64,000 nt of DNA, taken from positions 13,329,001-13,393,000 of the forward strand of contig NC_037094.1 of assembly GCF_002994745.2 (NCBI RefSeq), written 5' to 3'. The notes beneath the pieces are model-generated. The model had not been told where the DNA came from. It searched no databases and was given only the letters and a program-made list of their open reading frames with translations. The translations under genes and the position numbers were made by a program. Positions 42,586 to 54,441 of this stretch are shown here, piece by piece; position 1 is the first letter of the stretch; every line of letters begins with the position of its first letter. This DNA comes from Rosa chinensis (Eukaryota; Streptophyta; Magnoliopsida; Rosales; Rosaceae).

Positions 42586-42599
42586 TTCATAAATAAACC

Positions 42600-43980
42600 T
42601 AAGCATTCAACATAAAATCAATTGACAATAAATGTAGAAGTTAAAATTCTTACAACTCATAAATCAAGTTGTATTTTTCCACTGTAGCCACAGTTTCATA
42701 GCTTCTATCTCCGATAGAATCTGATCCCACATATTCAAGATTTGGGCCAGGAACCACAATCTCGAATATAAAAAAAATTGCGGATTTGAATCATCTAGGG
42801 TAAGTTAAGAGACTTTGTCATAGAAAATACAAATAGACGTTGGGTGTCGAGTGTGCAGTGGGAGTACTGTTCAAGATAAACCCAGCATGGAATAATGTAT
42901 GGCTCGAAATCATTTCTAGTTGCTGACTGCTGAGGAAAACCCCCAAAAACTGAGATTCAACAAGATTTTGCAGCCAAGATTCACACACTTCTTGCGTGGA
43001 GGAGTATGGAGTTGGATGTATTAAATTGTTCCGGCAAAATATTCATGAGAGATTTCAATTAATATCTGTAACTATCTCCCCAATATGCGTATCTAACTGG
43101 AGACCCACAAAAATAAGAGAAAATATCACTATTATTTCACCAGTTTATCACTCTGCTGTCGGGTTGTTGCTCATGTTGACGCCCTCATCGGTCCTACGTG
43201 CCTAATACTTTGCCACCCACATTTCATGACTATGGTTAAATGCACTGCTCTCCGGCAGGCAATTACTACACCTATGGCGCGCTGCTTAGTACGGAATCGA
43301 TTTGCTTCTAGGCTGGGGACGGCTAGAATTTCTGTCTCACCTCACTCATGGTCCATCCGTACGATTTGTAACCGAGAGTTTATGTAGTAGCCATAAGATA
43401 GTGATAGTGCTTTCTTAAACAGTACTGTCTAATTGATTAAAAAACAATCATATCATATAACATACTTCAAAATTCAAGTTTCTTGAAAATGATGACCACC
43501 TTAGAAGCCATGCGCATTGAGCTGCGCCCCTAGCTAGAGGTCTACTCTTAGAGCTCCCTTGAGTCAAGTGGGTCAGCAAATGTTAACATGTTTAGCTAAT
43601 GGTGTTTAGAGCTCAAACACAAACATGATCCTTTAATTACACGGAAAAAAATCTATGTAACTGTTCCTTTGTCACATATATTAATTAGTAAACAAGCTGC
43701 ATCATTAGATGTCACGTTATCAACTGATATGTGAAGCAAATTAACTCCGACTTGAATAAGAAAACTTGAACACAGAGCTCCATTATATAAACACAAACGC
43801 GCTAACTTCATCTCTTGTTAGCAAGTTGTTTGCGAAGTTAATTCTTATTTACCCCATGGTCGCCTCAGTATCTCAAGATAATATCAAAATGATGGAGACG
43901 TTTTCAGTATCACGTAATCAATAATTGCCTTACACAACCGTAAAATTAAAATAAAATTTTTATTTATTTTTAGTATAAAA
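42600..43980. other. intergenic DNA, no gene recognised
   Basis: No frame with family resemblance and no clear repeat ends. Confidence 0.6.
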
Positions 43981-44004
43981 GATGAGACAAACTATGGTAC
44001 TTGT

Positions 44005-45321
44005 CCCTTATGTCAAATACTTTATTCTGTTGCTAGGGTTTTCAAAAAAAAAAAAAAAAACTCTCTTACCTCCGTCCGGCGGCGCGTCAACGGACGCTGT
44101 CGTCGGACGGGCCTTGTTGCTGGGTAATCGTGCGTGGTCCCTTCTATCGGGGTGGCTTTGTTCTTGATCGTTGGGTTTGATGACTGGTGGTAGGGGAAAT
44201 CAGAGTTGCTGGGGGGTGGTGGTTCAATACTTACAGGTGGATGAAGAGGGCGAAGGAGATGGGATTTGTGGCGGGTCGAGTTCTGGATGGTCAGAGATGG
44301 TGGTGGATTGTCGATCAATTCTGGGTTGGCGCTACGAGTCCTCGACTCGATCTGGGTTGGGTGGACTCCTAGATTGGGGTGTGGGCTGTGGATTTCTGGC
44401 GGTGGATCGACCGGGTTGGTGGATCGTCGGCAATGGTATGAGACAACTGGTTTCGGGGTGCGCTGATGGTGGATGTCCGTCGCAGGTGGTGGCACGTCAG
44501 GAATGGGGGGACGAAGGTGGGGGCTGTGCAGGAACTGGGCTGGGCCCTGTTTGGTGGCTCTGTTTTCTCTCCTACTTGGGTTGGATGTGGGGTTTGGACT
44601 CAATTTTGGGCCCTGCCCTGGTTATCATTTTTATTTAATGTTGCTTTTTAAGTTGTTTTGTTGGTAATAAGATCGGGTTTGCCATGGTGGCGGGATTGGC
44701 GGTCACTAGTGTTTTAGGGTTGGTTTTATTTTTGTTGGTAATATGACACTACTAATGGTGTGGCAGAGACAATCTTCTCTTTCGCAGTCTTGGGGGTTGT
44801 TCCTGTTCTGGAGTTGGGTCAGCAGCGGTGGCAAAAAATTCTAGCATAGACAATCATCCTTGGCCTTCTAGTGGGTTCTTCCTGTCTGGGATCGGTCGGA
44901 GGCGATGGCGTTTTGGAGCAGTGGTGGATGGATGGTGTTGACAATAGGGAGGTGATGGTGTTGGCTATTTTAGTCCCAGGTCTGAATGTCTAGTAATCCA
45001 TTTGGTTGAGTTTAGGTCACAACGAGTGTTGGCTTGGTCAATTCAATGTTGGTCATGAGGACTCTGGTTGGTGAGTTTAGTGTCGACACAAGTGAGTTGT
45101 CTAGTCTTAGAGTTATTACTAGTTGGACGAGAGGTGAGATGTTAAGGAGTCACTGCTCCTGAGCTTTTGTCTTTGTCATACAGTTGTAGTGAAAGTTTAG
45201 AGTAAGTCATTATAGAGTTCCAGTGTGAAGTCTATTGGCCATTTCTGGGTTAGAGATGTCGCCTAAAACTCGTTGTAAGCAGTTCATTATTAATGAAGTT
45301 CTTATTTGATCAAAAAAAAAA
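44005..45321 (+). mobile_element. A-tailed retroposon, copy 2
   Basis: This unit of about 1.3 kb ends GAAGTTCTTATTTGATC plus a run of A. It is bounded by an identical 16-bp target duplication, AAACTATGGTACTTGT, at 43989-44004 and 45322-45337. Its 5' part (CTAGGGTT, an A-run, then CTCCGTCCGGCGGCGC) matches the 5' part of the unit at 23286. The body is GT-rich, with short overlapping frames that resemble nothing known. No reverse transcriptase is encoded. The two copies have the same architecture but diverged bodies. Confidence 0.85.
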
Positions 45322-45337
45322 AAACTATGGTACTTGT

Positions 45338-47236
45338 GGATATCTTATACATTCATTTACAACTATTTGAACAAAAAATTACAATTATTTGAACCAAAAT
45401 TACAATATTGAGAACAAAAATTACCATATGTATTTATACTATTTACATATAGTTAAACAAAAATTACAACATTGACAACGAATTTGTTCAAAACCTTGCA
45501 ATAATGTCGTAAGAGGTGTAATTACTGTTATTAGAACTAAGATTACACAGAAAATGACTCAACATTACCACTCTGACAACAAATTTGTTGTTACTTTTGT
45601 AAATGTAACTATGAGATACCCATAAGTACACTAGAATTTCTCATAAAAGACAGTGTAATGCATGTTAATAACATATATGTATTAATCCAATGAATTCATT
45701 GAAGTGGCATATAAGAACCAAACCAACGAGAAAAAAAAGTATCAAATGTCCACCGCGAGTATTCTCCTTGGTCTTCCCCGACATGAAGCATCAAGTTAGA
45801 TTTAAACTGCAAATAACATAGAAAAAGTGATGGATAAGATGAACAACGTGAGGATGGCAATCGAAGCAACTCATACCACAGAATCAACACATAGACGCGG
45901 AGAAAAGAAAACTCACTCAACAAAATCCCCACCAAGCTAGTCAAGAACAAATCAACTCAAATATTTTCCCAAACATTTTCCTTTGCAACTTGCCCCAAAA
46001 TCCAAAAAAAAATCATTGCTCTTACCCAAAAAAACCAATTCCACGTCATCGAAACGTGAACGAGCGTGGGACCGCAATCGATCACAATCACATGGCTCGG
46101 GCACAGTGAGGCCTGAGCTGGATCGGACGACGGGGACCAGCCCTTGGGCCCAAAGCAAAAGGTCCAGTTGCACACTTGTACTGCTCGAGGCGGTGGAAAC
46201 CGTTAGCCTGACATGACGTGTACGGCCATGATTGAACGGAGAGGCGGGGGAGGATCTTCTTCTGGTGAAATCTGGCCAAAAGTTTTGGAGATTTTGGCAT
46301 GGCTCTGAAGAAAAGTGGGGCTAACTTGTGCTTGTGACCTCCTTTACTTCAGCTCTCGTCCTCCTCCCAACTCAGTCCTCTCCTACATTGTTATGGTTCA
46401 GACAGTACAAAGCTCGGGTCGGCCTACCCCGTACCAGGACTAGTTGAAATTCCATAATAGTCCTCAGGGGTTTTAATTAACCTACAGATAAAAACTGTGC
46501 ATCTCCTCCGATCCTGAGGTGAAAAACTAGGAAGATTATCTCGTATTGAGTCCCTAGTACCTGAAACTTTGGTTTAGTTTGCATCTTTTCATATTTATGA
46601 GATTGATGTATACCCGACTGCGCGCAGAGATGAACAAGGTCCATCTATGGACTATTTATGACAGATTTGGATTAGATGAGGATCTATTTTGTTGGAATTA
46701 TTAGGACAAAGATCCTGGCATATATATTTCACAATATTATGTGATAGCAACTTTCAACTACCGAAGAGATTGAGGTTTTGTTAGTATTCTTTCAACTTGG
46801 AAGTTGCTAATGATGTGTTGCATTTGCTTACTAGCTAGATATGCCGACAAACGTTAGGTTGTCGGATTACAGTTTAAACCAAAAACTTCAACCAAGATTA
46901 ATCCATGTGATCTGAGAATGAATAACAAAAGTTTTGAACTGAGCATTTACAAACTGTTAAGCTATGTTAACTTAAAACACCTCATAAGCTTGGTAAGTTT
47001 TACTGAAATAATGCTACCTAGCTATATATTTGGAGCTTAAATATTGAAATGTTTATTTTCTTTCATGAGACATGCCTTTCACAAAGCTATATATTCCTTT
47101 AGCTAGTCTCTTGAAGTGAAACTTTTTGATGTTTTTAGTGAGCTAGTTTCCGATTCTTGATGAATGGAGATGTTTTAAAAAATACGTTTACACTAACATG
47201 CATTCGGAGAAATACCTACTAGAGTTCAAAGCCAGG
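45338..47236. other. intergenic DNA, no gene recognised
   Basis: Repeated ACAAAAATTACAA strings occur at 45360-45480. Frames near 45950-46300 overlap on both strands without family resemblance. Confidence 0.6.
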
Positions 47237-47249
47237 AAGCAACACCCAA

Positions 47250-48960
47250 TTTTTTTTTTTTTTTTTTTAATTCAAGTTGATTGTATTAGATCAACAGCCA
47301 TGAATAGGCTAGAGACTAACAACACTTAAAGGTAGACGATATTGGCGGGGAAACAACCAAACCTTCACCCAAGTATCGCAGCTCATTACAAACCATTCCG
47401 CTCGCTTAAAGCAAGCCTAGTACATGCTATAATAAACTCACCTCCTAAGGAAAAATCAATCATCTACGCCTCGCTTGCCAGGCACGCAATTATGGTACAA
47501 GCGACACATAGAAACATCTCAGAAAGCTCCTAGAAGCTACCATCTCATACGCAAGACTTGAAGAAATTCAAAGAAAAAATTTAAACTAGATCCAACTCCT
47601 TCCCCTAGGGTTGGAGTCGCCAGCAGTTGCCAAGTCCCCATTTAAGTTCTTTCGGGCCTTAGCGCTCTTCTTCTTCTCACTACTTGCCTCGGAGTGTTTT
47701 TTTTCCTTACCAGCAGTACCATATGGCATCTTGTTAAGACTACCAACATGTCGACCACGCTTCTTCTTGTTTGACTTACTCATAGCAAGTGCAGTTAAAC
47801 CCATAGTGGCAGCATCGATATTGTGCTTACCAATTGCCAAACTCAGCCTTGGCTTCTTCGGAGACACCGAAACATCACCGGTTCTTTTCCTCCTCTTCCC
47901 CGCAATTGGAGATGCATGCTCATTCTTTTCTTCAATTTCTCGGATGGTGACTTGACGTCGAGGACTCTGAGGAAGGAAAGAACCTGCAGACATAGATGCT
48001 AAGGTTTCAGCTATCCCAGAAGGAACTTGTGCCTTGAAGACCAAAGTAGGTCCACTGGGGTTTGCCCTAACCTCTGGTGCTCTAACCGCCAATGTTGTTG
48101 CAGCAGCACCGCTACGCTGCTCCACCGGACGAGGCCTATCATGTCCAATCCCATCTTCCAGCACCGGGCCAGAGCTCGGTAGCCCCACATGGGTTACAAA
48201 TCCACAGCAGTTGCATCTGCCAAATATTTTGTCGAAACGGAACCTCACCAGCACCTCCACTTGATCCTCCAACCGAAATAGACGTTGAGTAAGTATGGGC
48301 TGTGAAAACTCGATCTCCACCCTGACCCGCAGTACACCTCGCCGGAAAGCCGGTCGGTCCCATTCCTTCAGATCACCAATGGTGCCGCCAATCATGCGCA
48401 TCGCTCTTTCATATCAGAACGCCGGCGGCACATTCAACAAGGTAACCCAATAGGAAGAACGTTACAGCAACACTTGTTCAACTGGTTCGATCCCATCATA
48501 TTCCGCTAGTGCTATAGGGGCTCGGTTGAAACTCCACGGATCGCCACGCCACACACGAGCGCGGTCCACCGGATCCGAGAATGAGAAAAGAACTAGGTCC
48601 CCTGCTGCTGGCTCCACCCGCAGATCTCCACCAACATGCCATGCAGATCGAAACATCCCCAAAAAAGAACGTTTCCTATATTCCCTTGCCGTGAGTAACT
48701 TGCCAACCATATACACATTCGGTTGGCGTAGACCCTTGCCCTTGGATGGCCTCAGATCCACTGCTCTTTTCCCCTCCGCCAGTGCCAAAGACGACACCAG
48801 TCGGGCTGCCATAGCGTCAATGTCCTCCATGATACGAAGACGCTTGAAATCTCGCTGAAACTCTCTCACACAAATAAACCCTAACCCTAGAGCATTGAAA
48901 CCCTAGAGAAGTGAGAGAGAAGCGGCGCTCTTTTTAAAAAAAGATGAAGACTTGATTAGA
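47250..48960 (-). mobile_element. A-tailed retroposon carrying a broken DUF4283 gene
   Basis: In minus orientation, with its poly-A tail seen as a T-run at 47250-47269. A 13-bp target duplication, AAGCAACACCCAA, lies at 47237-47249 and 48961-48973. The 5' end (near 48950-48880) has CT-rich and telo-box-like AACCCTAA motifs, as in plant leaders. The unit is 1.7 kb and holds only an ORF1-like gene, with no reverse transcriptase. It is either a processed copy of a DUF4283 host gene or an ORF1-only derivative of an L1-like LINE. Confidence 0.85.
47586..48830 (-). pseudogene. DUF4283 / zinc-knuckle protein (LINE ORF1-like), two stops
   Basis: From ATG at 48830 (MEDIDAM) the frame runs 415 codons to TAG at 47586 and is interrupted only by TAA at 48464-48462 and TGA at 48416-48414, in the same phase. 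The first part is a DUF4283 domain (GDLVLFSF, RVWRGDPWSFNR). After the stops comes VLVRFRFDKIFGRCNCCG, a zf-CCHC_4-like segment whose last Cys is not evident. The C-terminal third is Lys/Arg-rich. Both stops can be explained by single C-to-T changes, as expected from methylated DNA. Such proteins bind RNA in L1-type elements. Confidence 0.82.
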
Positions 48961-48973
48961 AAGCAACACCCAA

Positions 48974-50140
48974 CAATTAAAAGCGAAGATTTAAATTAAC
49001 AACTTTGTGTCCTTACCCTTTAATATCCATAGGGACATTTCTTAAATGCACATAACTTAACACAATACTTCGCAAAAGAAGGAAAAAAATGTGTTTCTCC
49101 TTCGGTTATTGAAGTGTTTGTAGACTGTAATTATATGAGTGTGGGGGTGTTGGGGAACCAATACATAGATACTCATAGGAAGCAGATGCGTGATTATTAC
49201 AGTAGGGGGACCAAAGATTTAAATTCCAAGAAGAAACCGATCGAGCATTCTGCTGCCTCTCAATTGGGCTATAAAGCTCTGGTAAAATCTCAGACACTTG
49301 GCGAAGCTTTGCCATGCATAGATCTGGTTCATATCAGAAACCTAATTTTCACTATGCTCCATTATTACACAGAACCAGCTTCGCTAGCTACCGATCTGCA
49401 ACACTTGAAGAACGTCATGATCTACCAGAAAATGACACCTCGGTTCTCCCCCATAAATACAATTCATTCATGCAACTTAAACAAGCATGCCTGGAATTCG
49501 TCACAGAAAGTTTCGCCTAGTAAAATAGTACGTAATACGATACGCAACAAAACAGAGGATGAGACTGAATCCGTCTCAGAGAGCATGTTTGTCACATTAG
49601 GTATGTATGAAGCAAGGTAGCAAATGGATGCAAAACTAAGGTGGTGGTATCTTCAGGTTTACACCAAACATATTTAATAGGGTTTTTGGCGCTTGTTTGA
49701 GGAATAAGCTAGCTCTAGGTTTGGCATCTAATGTTGGCCATTTGAAACATAGTTTTCTTCTGCTGCAGTAGGGCTCAGCGAGCCACAAGTGTGGAAAATA
49801 TCTTTGCTTTCCAGATCATATTCAGGACCACTTGATTGGATTACTCACGACCCTGACCGTCGATTATATGGTCAGTGATTCAGCCCCAAGTGAAGTCCCT
49901 TTTGTTACATAAATTTTAGTTGAAGTCCCGTTGATTATTTTCGGAGACCAAGAAAACACAACTAAGGTCCCCCACCCCTTATTGTTATATTTTAAGTTAA
50001 GATGGTGAGAAATTTTCACTTCTTACATTATTTTTTATGCTATTATACCTACATTAATTGTAACTATAGGTATAGAACGATAATCTGATAAGCAAATAAC
50101 TTCAATCTTCAAAAGTCTTGACCACAAAAGAGCAACAACA
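48974..50140. other. intergenic DNA, one unclassified frame
   Basis: A plus-strand frame from ATG 49135 to 49620 (162 codons) has no domain, signal peptide or splice partner that I recognise. Opposite-strand frames overlap it. I do not call a gene. Confidence 0.5.
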
Positions 50141-50149
50141 ACAAAAAAT

Positions 50150-50703
50150 GTTGCCACACTCCAACAAACAAGACTAGGAAGAGTAGGAAGGCGTCTTGCC
50201 GTCTTCAATAGCGATAGAAACTGGTAACCTAGCCAAGGATGCCCATCTTCCGACCAGTACAATAACCGGTGATTGAGCAACTTATAATGCTGCCCTAGCT
50301 ACATAATGGACGAGCTCTGTTAGAAACATAATGAGTGTCGCACTTCCAATAAGCAGGACTACGAAACTTCTTCAATAAAGGATGGAAGCTAGTAAGCCAG
50401 GCATCCCATCTTCCTACCAGTACAACGGGAGATTGAGCAACTGATAATGCCACCCTACCCACGAAATGGACGGGCTCTATTAGAATCGTAATGACTAAAT
50501 CTCCTAGAAACAAACTCAAGGCACTGGAACCGGACCAGTAACTCATCAACTGGTTTAAACTCCTTCATCACTAACCCTCGCTCCATTGCATCCCAGGTAA
50601 GAATAACCATTTGTGCATCACCCTCTATTTCAATCCTAGTGGATTCTGCATCAAAACCAAATTTAAATCCATGAATCAGCATCATTGAGCACCGAAACAA
50701 CAA
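50150..50703 (-). pseudogene. RNase H domain relic with a tandem duplication
   Basis: On the minus strand, 50703-50455 reads GFDAESTRIEIEGDAQMVI and later FSHYDSNRARP, the C-terminal pattern of plant RNase H-like domains, with decay. Its tail segment is then duplicated: the block 50402-50500 is a diverged copy of 50240-50345 (shared GATTGAGCAACT, ATGGACG and GCTCT..TTAGAA). No complete frame survives. It is probably the remnant of a LINE or of a retroposed RNase H-like gene. Confidence 0.6.
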
Positions 50704-50712
50704 AAATATTTA

Positions 50713-51013
50713 TGACACGTTTACTTACTTGGAATGTAAAATAATAATAAATCGGAGACAATTGGAATGAGAGAATAAATGAATCAGTATTGATTCCTAA
50801 ACCCATCTTCTCATTTCGTAATTAAATTCCTGAGTATTCAGGAATCGATTCCTTATAAGGAGGTGAGACCTACACTCATTTCGATTTTTTCATGTGTTAA
50901 TAAACGCGAATATTTTTACCTGAAATCATTCTGATTCTTTTATGTATTAATAAATGTAGAAATAATTTTATTCCGTAATTATTTTCTATCATTCCAAGTA
51001 AGTAAACGTGCCC
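50713..51013. mobile_element. Tourist-like MITE
   Basis: This is about 301 bp with terminal inverted repeats sharing CACGTTTACTTACTTGGAAT. The flanking 3-bp duplication TTA is at 50710-50712 and 51014-51016. The outer two bases of the left end differ from the right. AT-rich, no frame. Confidence 0.88.
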
Positions 51014-51471
51014 TTACTTTTTATCTTTTATGTTTACTAAATAGAGTCAATTGAAACATTGACTATGAGCTACAACATGTCCTTTTTAGAAGGACATCTC
51101 CTAGTCTTCCCATCTCAATCTATACATGATGATCTTCACTTTTAACGGAACTTACCAAATCTCACCAACAGACAAACACAGGACATCACCTAAACACTAG
51201 TCATTAACACAAGAATGACCCAGTACCCTTCTTTCACTGTTCAAGAAACTTGTCCTTCATGTAAAAGATAGACTCCAATAATTGGCATCCCTTTGCAATC
51301 TCGCTTTTACAGCAAATTATTTTCTGTCATTTTGCCAAGAGTAATTAATATTTTCTTTAACTGTGACCAAAATAAGGACAAGCTTTTTGCCCAAGAAAGC
51401 TTTTAGTTCCGCAGTGAAAAATATTAACATTCCAATTGCTGGTTTTGGTCTCACTTGCTCCACTAGCAAAT

Positions 51472-51488
51472 TATATATATATATATAT
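51472..51488. repeat. (AT)n microsatellite
   Basis: An uninterrupted AT run of 17 bp. A similar one lies at 52393-52413. Confidence 0.9.
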
Positions 51489-51834
51489 CTCCAAGTGTCT
51501 CTGTGCTAATCATAACGTCCCCAATTCCAATTGAACATGAAAAGCTAGGATATGAACTAGGTCGCCTTGAATAATAAGTCTCCAACAAATTAAATCTTCC
51601 ATAACCAACACGGCTACGAACATGGTAGTCACTTCCTTAATTCCATTTGAGCTCGACACGTGTTGATTCCCGGATTCTTTGCCAGAATCCCACTCATTTC
51701 TTTTGTTTATTGAGTTGGAAAAAATTGCTTAATCAAATATTTTGTGGTGATAATGCCATAATGGTGTATCTTAACTTTTAATTTATCCTTAAACAGCATT
51801 TTAGGGTCGCATAATAAGAGATGAGATCCTTTAA

Positions 51835-52164
51835 GCATCTCCAACAGAGTAGCTAAATTTAATTTTTAGCTATATTTAACTATTTTTGAAGCAAAATTCA
51901 ACTCCAACAGACTAGCTATAGCTTAGCTATATTTAACTTTAGCTAAATTGGCTAGCTATATTTAGTTAGAGAATCCTACATAGCTAAAGCAAAAGTTATA
52001 TTTCTCTCTTATCTTTTGTCCACATGTCAGTTTACGATTCGATGAAACATAATATATCACTTACAAATAGCTATCATTGATTGAGCAATATTGTTAAATC
52101 AATAGCTATATTTCACAAGTTTAGCTAAATTTAACTAAAAAATAAATTATACTGTTGGAGATGC
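51835..52164. mobile_element. MITE with GCATCTCCAACAG ends
   Basis: GCATCTCCAACAG at 51835 is inverted as CTGTTGGAGATGC at 52152-52164. The interior is AT-rich with repeated TAGCTA and TTTAGCTAAATTTAA motifs that can fold back. Ends of this type are widespread in plant non-autonomous DNA transposons. I could not fix the target duplication, so the superfamily stays open. Confidence 0.82.
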
Positions 52165-54310
52165 TCTTCAACTTGTGTACCGAACGGGTAGAAACTGATT
52201 TGGTCGATAACATCTGCAAAGTCAGTTTGCTCATTCAGAACCAATCGTAATTCAAGAGAGATGGCAAAGTGAAGCAACTATTTCAGATTTAAAAAAAATT
52301 TTAAATGTAATTTTTTGTAACCAGAGTCAACCTTCAGGAGAACAAAGTGAGGTAGCCGTTTTGAATAACCCTAAATTACTGATAGCCCTAGAAATATATA
52401 TATATATATATATCATGAACATTTATTTTTGTAAGGGTAATGTAATAATCGAACTAGTTTTAATTTTAATTCATGAATATATTGAGTTGTATTCGTATTC
52501 GGTTTCATATGGTAAGTAAACATTTTAATGAAAATAAAATATTCTCATACTTATTCATTCCCTCTCCATTTCAGTTATCACCGACTTATAATTTTTCTCA
52601 TTCAAACCTCTTAATTTGCTTTTTAGACCTCTCCAATTTTTTATAAAAATTTAATTCCCATTATCTCCCTCTCTAACAAAAAAAAAATGAAGACTAATGG
52701 AAGAGACGCACCACAACAATCTTCCTTCTCTTCCCATTCTCTTTTTGAAACTTAATTTTTCATTGAAAGGTGGAAGTTGATCCGTTGCTAAATACCATTC
52801 TTTTTGGGATTTCAAACTCAATGGAAGAAATTTACTATTTTCTTCTTGTTGAAGCTTGCATAAAAAGTTATAGGCTTCTGGTGCTTAATTGACCTTCGCT
52901 AATCATGAGAGGAACTGGGAAAACTTGGCATCTGAGGGTGGGGAAATTATTATATGGTCCTGGACTATAGTACACGTGATGGTCCGGAATGATATTATTG
53001 ACCCATGTGACTTGTAGTGATTTCTGATTGGTCTCTTAAATTAATTTTTCTTTTCTTTTTTTACCCCTGCATGGACCCCACCACATTCTAGTGATATTAT
53101 TGGTTGGGACCAACACATGACAGTGCCACGTGGTACTTCATGACCACCTAATAATTCCTCGGGTGGGTGACTTTGTATGATTAAAGAAGTTTTAGCTTCA
53201 GCTTCAACCTTGAAGAAATAGTTTGCTCGTGTGGATTAATATTTCTCTCTCGCTTTATTTTTCTTTTGTCTGGGTGGTAGGCTACAGTGGAATAAATTAA
53301 GCTCTTCTATCTATTAATTAAGAATTAACCATCCTCGTTGTCATTGAAGATGAAAATTCATTCTTCAGCTCCTATTGTATCAAAGAAATTAACCAGTAAA
53401 TTGATAGTGGATAGTGAATGGTGTGGGCGTTTGATCCTATGCAGATGTAAAGGGTAATATGCATACAAGGGCAAAATAAGAAGTTCAATTATTTAAATTA
53501 AGAGAGGGGGTCCAAATAACAATTCGAGAGGTATTTTTATTCATACTCATACATAAAAGTGCTATTAATTCCATCTAACAGAGGCCACGTACCCTCAAAA
53601 CCGTGGAATTTTCCGTGTTGTTTTTTAACGTAAGAAGTGATGCCAGTGCCACTTAATGTCATTGACATCTATATGTTAATGTTTAGCAAAAAATAGAAGC
53701 CCCCAAGTTTAAAAAAAAAAAAAAAAAATTTGGCGATAATTCCCCAACTGATTTTGAAGGGGCAGGAAGAGTGGTTCTGCCACCTGTTAATGACCTGGTT
53801 TTCGATTTAATTACGACTGTTAAGCTAGTTAAGTTGAGCACTTATCCTAAACACCACCATAATTAGCTACACCAGCTAAGCTAAACCCCTAGAGGTTCAT
53901 TAGTCAAATAACATCCACCTGTTATGCCACAATCTTAGTAATCTTTTGGGTGAGACACATTAAGCAGTGATTAACATCTTAAACCCAGTCAAATTTTTGT
54001 TTAATTTGGTCAAAATTTCTTATTCTATTCCTTCAAATAAAATTACCTTTATGAGGAAAAGTGATAAATTCATAGATACTACTGGACTGACAGCACGTGT
54101 AGCCCTGCAAACGTGTCTCATAAAAATAACCGGGGGACGGTTCACGGTTTACATTTTAAACGGATTATACAGTTTATACTGCCAGGGCACGTGACTAACT
54201 TAAAGATAGACCCAAAAAGAACAGAGCGACACCGTACCGTATTAGCCGAACTCGGTCTCATTTCACCGTTAATAAATATAAATAATTAATACAAACCAAA
54301 AAACTGAAAT
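52165..54310. other. intergenic DNA, no gene recognised
   Basis: AT-rich, with the (AT)n run at 52393-52413 and an A-run at 53711-53728. No frame of family resemblance. The right end is the 3' flank of the minus-strand CRF gene. Confidence 0.6.
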
Positions 54311-54441
54311 TACAAAATTAATAATATAAATAAATAAAAAAGCCACCGATATTTTTCATTCCCGCCGATACAAAATTTGCCGACAAACCGGCAACAACCG
54401 AGAACAGAAAAAACCAAGCGGTGGTAGTTATTATTACAAAC

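Noticed and set aside
44022..44638. Overlapping frames of 155-193 codons on both strands inside retroposon copy 2
   Set aside because: They compete on both strands and resemble nothing known; one includes a poly-Phe run that is just the A-run.
48880..48900. Telomere-like AAACCCTAACCCTAG
   Set aside because: Only about two units; it fits a telo-box or leader motif of the retroposed gene rather than interstitial telomere DNA.
49114..49620. 168-codon plus-strand frame
   Set aside because: It begins with GTG (first ATG at 49135), has no motif, no promoter element I can support and overlapping frames on the other strand. It could still be a lineage-specific gene.
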